Below the pieces are notes generated by a model that saw only the letters and a program-made list of their open reading frames with translations, did no database searches and had not been told where the DNA came from. The position numbers were made by a program, and so were the translations under genes. This document shows, in pieces, positions 58,438 through 64,000 of a DNA stretch of 64,000 nt. Each line of letters starts with the position of its first letter. The stretch's first letter is position 1. The stretch lies in the NCBI RefSeq assembly GCF_042651065.1, contig NZ_JBHSCH010000019.1, positions 1-64,000 on the forward strand, read 5' to 3'. This DNA comes from Pseudoroseomonas aestuarii. Lineage in GTDB: Bacteria; Pseudomonadota; Alphaproteobacteria; Acetobacterales; Acetobacteraceae.

Positions 58438-59028
58438 TCAGGGCATGGCCAGCGGGTCGAAGGCCCAGGCCTCGCCGCCGGCGGCGGGGGGCGTCACCCA
58501 CATCGGCAGGGCGTTGGGCGTGCGCACATTGGCCGGCAGCCCCGCCTCGGCGCGGAAGGCGCGCCACAGCGCGCCATGCGCCACCACCAGCACCGGGCCG
58601 GGGCGGGAGAGGCAGTGATTGATGGCGGCCACGGTGCGGTCCCGCAGCTGGGCGAAGCTCTCGGCGCCCTCGGGGGTGAAGCGGCCCTCCACCCAGTCGT
58701 CGAACCAGCCGGCCATGGGCTGGCCCTCCTGCACGCCGAAGGAGACCTCGCGCAGCGCGTCGTGGACCTCGACCGGCAGGCCCAGCGCCCGGGCCACCGC
58801 CTCGGCCGTGTCCCGCGCGCGGCCGAGGGGGGAGGCCACGATGGTGGCGATCTCCCGCCCCGCCTGGCCTTCCAGCAGCGCCTGCGCCGCCCGCTCCGCC
58901 TGGGCGATGCCGATGGAGTTCAGCGGGATGTCCACATTGCCCTGGGAGAGGCCGCGCGCGTTCCAGTCCGTCTCGCCATGGCGGAGGAACCAGAAGGCTT
59001 CGCGGGTGAGGCGGCCGCCCCCGGCCAT
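58438..59028 (-). CDS. Histidine phosphatase (phosphoglycerate mutase-like)
   Basis: 196-residue histidine phosphatase superfamily protein. FLRHGETDWNARGLSQG has the nucleophile His17, SPLGRARDTAE is the second phosphate-contact segment and VVAHGALW the acid-base His. It could be a phosphoglycerate mutase, a sugar-phosphate or a cobalamin-pathway phosphatase; the motif set does not separate these. Its start overlaps the GST stop by one base, so the two are co-transcribed. Confidence 0.85.
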   Translation of the reverse strand: MAGGGRLTREAFWFLRHGETDWNARGLSQGNVDIPLNSIGIAQAERAAQALLEGQAGREIATIVASPLGRARDTAEAVARALGLPVEVHDALREVSFGVQEGQPMAGWFDDWVEGRFTPEGAESFAQLRDRTVAAINHCLSRPGPVLVVAHGALWRAFRAEAGLPANVRTPNALPMWVTPPAAGGEAWAFDPLAMP

Positions 59029-59648
59029 CAGGCGAGGCCCTCGGTGGCCATGGCGCGCTGCACGGCGGGGCGGGCCAGCATCCGCTCGTAATGCGCCTGC
59101 AGCCGCGGCGGCAGGGTCATGCCCATCCGCTTCACCGCCCAGAACTCGACGAAGAACAGCGCCGAATCGGCCACCGAGTAGCCGGAGGGCAGCACCCACT
59201 CGGCCCCCTTCCAGGTGGCGTCCATGTCGGCGAAGCCCTTGGCGGCGAGGGCGGTGCCCTGCTCCTTCACCTTCGGGTGGTCGGCCTCGCTGGGGGCGAA
59301 GCGGGCCTGATTGAACAGGCGCGAGAAGCCCTGCGGGTGGATGGTGCCGGTGACGAAGTCCATCGCCTCGAGGGCGCGGGCCTGGCCCTCGGCATCGGCC
59401 GGCAGCAGGCCGGCGGCGGGGTTGCTGGCGGCCAGCCAGAAGGCGATGGCGGTGTACTGCGTCAGCACCGAGCCGTCGTCGCGCACCAGGGTGGGCACCT
59501 TGCCCTTCGGGTTCAGCGCCTTGAACTCGGGCGTCTGCAGCGCGCCTTCCTTGATGGGGGAGCGCACCGCCTCGAAGGGCTGGCCGATCTCCTCGAGCAG
59601 GACGTGGATGCCGAGCGAGCAGGCGCCGGGGGAGTAGTGGAGCTTCAT
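59028..59648 (-). CDS. Glutathione S-transferase
   Basis: 206-residue GST with a thioredoxin-like N-terminus (KLHYSPGACSLGIHVLLEEIG) and an all-helical C-terminal domain. The Cys in the PGACS segment and the following Ser are the usual beta-class active-site region. NPKGKVPTLVRDDGSVLTQ has the cis-Pro. It conjugates glutathione to electrophiles or acts as a peroxidase. It is upstream of the histidine phosphatase in a one-base overlap. Confidence 0.88.
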   Translation of the reverse strand: MKLHYSPGACSLGIHVLLEEIGQPFEAVRSPIKEGALQTPEFKALNPKGKVPTLVRDDGSVLTQYTAIAFWLAASNPAAGLLPADAEGQARALEAMDFVTGTIHPQGFSRLFNQARFAPSEADHPKVKEQGTALAAKGFADMDATWKGAEWVLPSGYSVADSALFFVEFWAVKRMGMTLPPRLQAHYERMLARPAVQRAMATEGLA

Positions 59649-59862
59649 GGTGGCCGGGTTCCGGTTCTGGACGGGGTCGGCCCGGAGGATCGGCGGCAGG
59701 GCGCGGGCGCGCAAGCCGGGGCCGGTGAATTTCCGGCCCGCCCCGCCGCCGCCGGCAGGGCGCCCGCGCGAGGAGGCCGGGCACCGGCGCAACCCCGCCG
59801 GTCTCGGCGCACGGGCGAGGATGGCGCCGAGGCGGGGCGGACCGTGAAATCCGCCCGCGCGC

Positions 59863-60795
59863 TCAGTTGAACAGGGTGGAGACCGAGCTTTCCTCGGAGA
59901 TGCGGCGCATCGCCTCGGCCAGCAGCGGCGCGATGGTGAGCTGGCGGATGTTGGAGGAGACGCGCACCGCCTCGGTCGCCTGGATGCTGTCCGTCACCAC
60001 CATCTGCTCGATGCTGGCGGCGCCGATGCGGGCCACCGCCCCGCCCGAGAACACGCCATGCGTCACATAGACGCTGACCGACTTGGCGCCGTTCTTCAGC
60101 AGCGCGTCCGCCGCGTTGCACAGCGTGCCGCCCGAGTCGACGATGTCGTCCACCAGGATGCAGTCCCGCCCCTCGACGTCGCCGATGACGTTCATCACCT
60201 CGGAGACGCCGGCGCGGGGGCGGCGCTTGTCGATGATGGCGAGGTCGGTGTGCAGCCGGGCGGCGATGGCCCGCGCCCGCACCACGCCGCCGACATCGGG
60301 GCTGACCACCATCAGGTCGCGGCCCTTGTAGCGCTCCAGGATGTCGCGCGCGAAGAGGGGGGCGGCGAAGAGGTTGTCCACCGGGATGTCGAAGAAGCCC
60401 TGGATCTGCCCGGCATGCAGGTCGAGCGTCAGCACGCGGTCGGCGCCGGCCTCGGTGATGAGGTTGGCCACCAGCTTGGCGCTGATCGGCGTGCGGGGGC
60501 CGGACTTCCGGTCCTGCCGCGCATAGCCGAAATAGGGGATGACGGCCGTGACGCGCCGGGCGGAGCTGCGCTTCAGCGCGTCCAGCGTGATCAGCAGCTC
60601 CATCAGGTTGTCATTGGCGGGGTAGGAGGTGCTCTGCACCACGAACACATCCTCGCCGCGGATATTCTCGTGGATCTCCACGAACACCTCCATATCCGCG
60701 AAGCGGCGTATGGAGGCCTGTGTCAGCGGCAGGTTCAGCGCGGCGGCCACCGCCTCGGCGAGCGGGCGGTTGCTGTTGCAGGCGACGATCTTCAT
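59863..60795 (-). CDS. prs: Ribose-phosphate pyrophosphokinase
   Basis: 310-residue PRPP synthase. It makes PRPP from ribose 5-phosphate and ATP for nucleotide, His and Trp synthesis. Motifs: SNRPLAEAVAAAL, the flexible loop ARQDRKSGPRTPISAK, the PRPP-binding VVSPDVGGVVRA and ILVDDIVDSGGT. Length is typical. ATG 60795 agrees with the family; ATG 60807, with GGAG immediately adjacent, is an alternative. Downstream genes are on the same strand but over 200 bp away. Confidence 0.96.
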   Translation of the reverse strand: MKIVACNSNRPLAEAVAAALNLPLTQASIRRFADMEVFVEIHENIRGEDVFVVQSTSYPANDNLMELLITLDALKRSSARRVTAVIPYFGYARQDRKSGPRTPISAKLVANLITEAGADRVLTLDLHAGQIQGFFDIPVDNLFAAPLFARDILERYKGRDLMVVSPDVGGVVRARAIAARLHTDLAIIDKRRPRAGVSEVMNVIGDVEGRDCILVDDIVDSGGTLCNAADALLKNGAKSVSVYVTHGVFSGGAVARIGAASIEQMVVTDSIQATEAVRVSSNIRQLTIAPLLAEAMRRISEESSVSTLFN

Positions 60796-60947
60796 GGGGC
60801 GCGGCATCTCCGGGCAGCGGACCCAGGGGAAAGTCGGGCCCGGCGAGGAACGGGCCGCGTGGTAGCAACGTGACAGCCTCGTGTCTATCGTCGCCAGGCC
60901 TTTGGCATGGCTGGCGTGCAAATCCTCACCCCGTCGCCGTGCCCCTC

Positions 60948-61910
60948 TCAGCGGGCCGGGGCGGCCTCCGCCCTGGCGCCCCGGTGCGCCTCGGGCGGTG
61001 GCCGCGGCGGCGGTGTGGCCTCGTCCAGCTCCGGCTGGGCGGCGTTCTGCAGCACCTCGCGGATGCCGCTGGCCGCCTGCTCGGCCGCCACATAGGCCAC
61101 GTCGCCCCACAGCCCGTTGAGCGAGCCGCGCGGCACCTCGTTGATCTGCACCACCCGGCCCAGCTCGTAGCCGTCGCGCCGGCTGACGATCCATTGCAGC
61201 TCGATGCGCTGCTTGTCGCCCGGCGCCGGCACCGCCTGCACCTCGGCCTGCACGGCGTAGGTGGCGCCCTCCGCCTGGTCCTGCGGCAGGTAGCCGAGGC
61301 GGGTGAGGAACTCGCCCAGGCGGTTGCGCAGGCTGCGGTTGCCGTCGCCCGGCGCGCCCTTCACGCCGGCCAGGCGGATTCGCAGCGGGCCGCGCCCGGC
61401 CAGCGCCGCCGGGTCGCTGGCCTTGCGCGAGGCCTCCACCGCCTCCAGCAGCGTGGCCACGCCGGGGGCGTCGCGCGTCGCCACCTCGCGGAACACCGAC
61501 GCCTCCTCCATGCCCCAGCCGCGCAGCGGGGCGGGGCCGCCCTCGGTGACGCCGATCGAGGTGCCATCGGCGTCGAACAGCTCGTAGCGGGGCAGCAGGC
61601 GGCTGCCCTCGCGCCGGGCGGTGACGACCAGCGGCCAGTCCAGCGGCTGCACGGGCGTGGCCGCGGCCGGCACCTCCGCCGCGCGCAGCGCCTCGGCCAG
61701 GGTCTCGGCGAAGCGCTCCGCCCCGGCATCGGTCAGCAGCGCCTCGGTCGGGGTGGGCACGGCGATGCGGTAGGCGGGCGGCCGCGCCAGCCGCCGCGCC
61801 TCGGCCCCCGGATTGCCCCGGAAGGGCTGCAGGTCGGCGCAGGCGGCCAGCAGCAGCAGCGGCGCCAGCAGCGGCGCCAGCCAGGCGCGGGCGCCCTCAG
61901 ACCAGCGCAA
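60948..61910 (-). CDS. Hypothetical lipoprotein
   Basis: 320-residue protein with a lipoprotein signal: hydrophobic LLAPLLLLAAC with Cys24 as the lipidation site. The mature part is a mixed alpha/beta domain (VPTPTEALLTDAGAERFAETLAEAL) with an Arg-rich, Pro-rich tail. It was not assigned to a family. It lies between prs and pgeF; the message direction suggests it may be co-transcribed with pgeF. It is probably an outer- or inner-membrane-anchored periplasmic protein. Confidence 0.65.
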   Translation of the reverse strand: MRWSEGARAWLAPLLAPLLLLAACADLQPFRGNPGAEARRLARPPAYRIAVPTPTEALLTDAGAERFAETLAEALRAAEVPAAATPVQPLDWPLVVTARREGSRLLPRYELFDADGTSIGVTEGGPAPLRGWGMEEASVFREVATRDAPGVATLLEAVEASRKASDPAALAGRGPLRIRLAGVKGAPGDGNRSLRNRLGEFLTRLGYLPQDQAEGATYAVQAEVQAVPAPGDKQRIELQWIVSRRDGYELGRVVQINEVPRGSLNGLWGDVAYVAAEQAASGIREVLQNAAQPELDEATPPPRPPPEAHRGARAEAAPAR

Positions 61911-61968
61911 AGCAGGACACCAGCATGGTCAGGACGAGGAGCAGCAGGAAGATCACCATGTAGGGCAT
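61897..61968 (-). CDS. Possible 23-residue hydrophobic peptide
   Basis: A short open frame from ATG 61968 encodes MPYMVIFLLLLVLTMLVSC plus four residues, then stops inside the start region of the lipoprotein gene. GGAAGG lies about 11 nt upstream of its ATG. It could be a membrane micropeptide, a translational coupler for the lipoprotein, or a chance frame. It is too short to be sure. Confidence 0.3.
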   Translation of the reverse strand: MPYMVIFLLLLVLTMLVSCFALV

Positions 61969-61994
61969 GGGGTTGGCCCTTCCGGAGGTTCGGA

Positions 61995-62765
61995 TCAGGC
62001 GGGCAGGGCGATGGCCGAGAGCTGGTGGCCGATCGGGCCCTCGCCGGCCAGGGTGCGGCGGCGGTGGCTGAAGAAGCGGTCCGGCTCGGCGCAGGTGTCG
62101 GCCGGGATCACGGCCACCCGGCCGGTTCTTGCCGCCACCAGCCGCGCCGCGCAATAGCCGGCGAGGTCGAACTGCCAGTGCGCCTCGCGCCGCCCGGCGA
62201 CGAAGAAGCGCGAATCGGCCGCCTCGCGCGCCAGCACGGCGTCGCGCAGGTCATTCCCCACCTCGTAGGAATCCTGGCGGATGCAGGGGCCGACCACGGC
62301 GGTGATGGCGTGGCGGCTGGCGCCCAGCCGCTCCATGGCCAGCAGCGTCTCCTCCAGGATGCCGGCGACGGCGCCGCGCCAGCCGGCATGGGCCGCGCCC
62401 ACCACCCCCGCCTCCATGTCCGCGAACAGCACCGGGCCGCAATCGGCGGTGACGACGCCGAGCGCCAGGCCGGGGCGGTCGGTCACCAGCGCGTCCGCCG
62501 TCGGGCGGGCCTCGTTCGGGATGGGCTGGCCGACCACGGCCACGGCCACGCCATGCACCTGGTGCGCGCCGGAGAGGGCGCCGGCCGGCAGGCCCAGCGC
62601 GTCCATGGCGCGGGCGCGGTTCGTGGCCACCGCCGCCGCGTCGTCCTGCCCCGAGAGGGAGCAGTTCAGCGTGGCGAAGCCGCCTTTCGAGACACCGCCG
62701 CGGCGGGTGAAGAAGCCGTGCGGCAGGCCGGCGAAGAGGTCGGTGGAGAGGAATTCGGCGGTCAT
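61995..62765 (-). CDS. pgeF: Peptidoglycan editing factor / laccase-domain protein
   Basis: 256-residue multicopper-like (YfiH/PgeF) protein. The conserved motifs are GFFTRRGGVSKG, GAHQVHG, TADCGPVLF, AHAGWRG and VGPCI. In E. coli YfiH acts on peptidoglycan precursors. Its start overlaps the MidA-like gene stop by 4 bp (ATGA). The order lgt-midA-pgeF is found in many alphaproteobacteria, supporting an envelope-related operon. Confidence 0.93.
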   Translation of the reverse strand: MTAEFLSTDLFAGLPHGFFTRRGGVSKGGFATLNCSLSGQDDAAAVATNRARAMDALGLPAGALSGAHQVHGVAVAVVGQPIPNEARPTADALVTDRPGLALGVVTADCGPVLFADMEAGVVGAAHAGWRGAVAGILEETLLAMERLGASRHAITAVVGPCIRQDSYEVGNDLRDAVLAREAADSRFFVAGRREAHWQFDLAGYCAARLVAARTGRVAVIPADTCAEPDRFFSHRRRTLAGEGPIGHQLSAIALPA

Positions 62766-63799
62766 GCGGCCTCGAAGCCCGGCGGTGGGGGCAGGTCAGG
62801 GTGGCAGATCGCCAGCGCCTTGAACAACCGCCCCATGCCTTCCGGGGCGATCAGCCGCTGCGCGGCGGAGAGCTGGTGGCCCGCCGAGGCGGGGGCGGCG
62901 CGGGCCAGCATGGCCGCCCGCGTCACCAGCCCGAGCGATTGCAGGAACAGGCCCTGCGGCACCGGGCCGTGCACCGCCGCGCCGGCGGCGCGGGCGGCGC
63001 GGGCGAGGGCGGCGAAATCGACATGCGCGGTGATGTCGGCGCTGCCCGGCGGGCCCAGCGGGTCGGCGGCGCGGTGGCCGATGAGCGCCTGCAGCGAATC
63101 GCCCAGCCCGGAGGCGGCGGGGCCGTAGTCCAGGAACAGCGCGGCGCCGCCCTGCGCCGCCAGCCGCGCCGCCAGCCTGGCCACGAGGCCGCGCGCCGCC
63201 TCGGAGACCTCCTGCACCGCGCCCTCCGGCGCCGAATCGGGCAGCTCCAGCCCGGCCACCGGGCCGGCGGGGCGCTCGGTGAAGGCGCCGGCCAGGACAT
63301 GGCGCTCGGCCCAGCCCGCGCCCCGGCGGACGAACTGCCGCACCGGCAGCGCGTCCAGGAACTCGTTGCCGAGCAGCAGCAGCGGGCCATCCGGCAGGGT
63401 GGAGAGGTCGTCGTGCCAAGTGGCGGCGGCGCCGGCGAGCGGCGCCTCCAGGGCGCGGGCCTGGGCGGCGCGCAGCGCCGGGCTCTGCTCCACCAGATGC
63501 ACCCGCAGCGCGGCGCGGAAGCCCGGCATCACCTGGCCGATGGCGCGCAGGGCGTCGGCCATCAGCGTGCCGCGGCCCGGGCCGGCCTCGGCCAGCAGCA
63601 CCGGCGCCGGGCGGCCCATGGACTGCCACAGCACCGCCGCCCACAGGCCGAGGCACTCGCCGAAGGCCTGGCTGATCTCGGGCGCGGTGGTGAAGTCGCC
63701 CCGCGCGCCGAAGGGGTCGCGCCCCGCATAGTAGGCGGCGGCGGCGCGGGCCATGAAGCGGTCCAGCCGCTCGGGGGCCTCCGGGGCGGGATCGCTCAC
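62762..63799 (-). CDS. SAM-dependent methyltransferase, MidA/NDUFAF7 family
   Basis: 345-residue protein from a GTG start. GDFTTAPEISQAFGE, LAEAGPGRGTLMADAL and LLGNEFLDALPVRQF are the family motifs. NDUFAF7 in mitochondria methylates an arginine of complex I subunit NDUFS2, and bacterial relatives probably act on the same kind of protein. It overlaps lgt by 4 bp upstream and pgeF by 4 bp downstream. Confidence 0.9.
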   Translation of the reverse strand: MSDPAPEAPERLDRFMARAAAAYYAGRDPFGARGDFTTAPEISQAFGECLGLWAAVLWQSMGRPAPVLLAEAGPGRGTLMADALRAIGQVMPGFRAALRVHLVEQSPALRAAQARALEAPLAGAAATWHDDLSTLPDGPLLLLGNEFLDALPVRQFVRRGAGWAERHVLAGAFTERPAGPVAGLELPDSAPEGAVQEVSEAARGLVARLAARLAAQGGAALFLDYGPAASGLGDSLQALIGHRAADPLGPPGSADITAHVDFAALARAARAAGAAVHGPVPQGLFLQSLGLVTRAAMLARAAPASAGHQLSAAQRLIAPEGMGRLFKALAICHPDLPPPPGFEAA

Positions 63800-64000
63800 G
63801 CCGCGGCCACCCTGTCGCGCGGGGCGAGCAGCATCAGGGCGAGGCCGGCCAGCACCATCGGGATGGAGAGGAGCTGCCCCATGGTGGCGCCGCCCCACAG
63901 GAAGCCGAGCTGCGCGTCCGGCTGGCGGAACAGCTCGCCGACGATGCGCGCCACGCCGTAGCCGGCCAGGAAGGCGCCGGCGGTGAAGCCGCGCCGCGCC
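63796..64000 (-). CDS. lgt: C-terminal end of prolipoprotein diacylglyceryl transferase
   Basis: Only the last ~68 codons are visible: the sequence ends in a membrane helix region with GFTAGAFLAGYGVARIVGELFRQPD (cited in part), FLWGGATMGQLLSIPM and a final hydrophobic helix, the standard C-terminus of Lgt. Lgt transfers a diacylglyceryl group to prolipoproteins. The stop overlaps the GTG start of the MidA-like gene by 4 bp. Confidence 0.9.
   Translation of the reverse strand, partial: ARRGFTAGAFLAGYGVARIVGELFRQPDAQLGFLWGGATMGQLLSIPMVLAGLALMLLAPRDRVAAA

Noticed and set aside
1..64000. Prophage, transposon or integron signatures
   Set aside because: No transposase, integrase, terminal inverted repeats or attachment site was recognised; the Zorya-like island shows only a composition shift.
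1..64000. tRNA, rRNA or riboswitch genes
   Set aside because: No cloverleaf-like or known leader pattern was seen by eye; a covariance-model scan would be needed to be certain.

Overview
The window is very G+C-rich throughout and reads as chromosome of an alphaproteobacterium, most likely an Acetobacteraceae/Roseomonas-like member of the Rhodospirillales. This rests on the conserved alphaproteobacterial blocks lgt-midA-pgeF, rplY-pth-ychF and glnK-amtB, on a TctA/B/C-type tripartite transporter, and on DUF1028, DUF2244 and DUF4169 proteins. It is inferred from gene content only. No rRNA, tRNA, CRISPR array, transposase or integrase was recognised.

Layout. 1-5.6 kb: end of a membrane protein, a hot-dog dehydratase, two DMT exporters and a metallo-hydrolase in a tightly overlapping plus-strand run, then two secreted proteins built from an ~80-residue repeat. 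5.6-16.3 kb: two unknown genes, an orphan molybdenum hydroxylase large subunit, an SMP-30 lactonase, a Na+/H+ antiporter, a tandem universal stress protein, a phosphonate-type hexapeptide acyltransferase, a sarcosine/methyltryptophan oxidase-like flavoenzyme, and a divergent ArsR regulator/quinone oxidoreductase pair with palindromes between them. 16.3-25 kb: two MFS carriers, rlmN, an IalB-like protein, nth, DUF2244, a phasin-like protein, and a divergent aldo/keto reductase/LysR pair. 25-31 kb: glnK-amtB behind a good sigma-54 promoter, a ubiquinone-type hydroxylase, and a PAS-methyl-accepting protein broken by a frameshift. 31-38 kb: an EF-hand protein with a five-repeat secreted protein of the same family as at 4.3-5.6 kb, a complete tripartite tricarboxylate-type transporter, a C39-like protein and a secreted hydrolase. 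38-46 kb: sugar dehydrogenase, thioredoxin, YjbH protein, DUF1028, M20 amidohydrolase, a 2OG-Fe oxygenase and a WD40-cytochrome c fusion.

46.1-49.3 kb is the clearest accessory element: three genes overlapping by 4 bp each, encoding a MotA-like channel with a long coiled-coil tail, a MotB/OmpA-like peptidoglycan-binding stator partner and an HNH nuclease. This is the composition of a type II Zorya anti-phage system (zorA-zorB-zorE). Its base composition is visibly less G+C-rich in places than its neighbours, and an AT-rich stretch lies upstream of zorA.

49.6-64 kb: AraC/MFS pair, dienelactone hydrolase, small DUF4169 and GNAT genes, a hybrid histidine kinase, then mostly housekeeping on the minus strand: ychF, pth, rplY, a phosphatase, a GST, prs, a lipoprotein, pgeF, a MidA-like methyltransferase and the end of lgt.

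Between genes, a hairpin element occurs three times at gene 3' ends (17.6, 43.8 and 51.8 kb) with a compensatory base-pair change, so it is a dispersed structured repeat or terminator family. The secreted repeat proteins (nine copies in three proteins) are the best candidate for a poorly described family; the Zorya-like locus is the most clearly functional accessory system.
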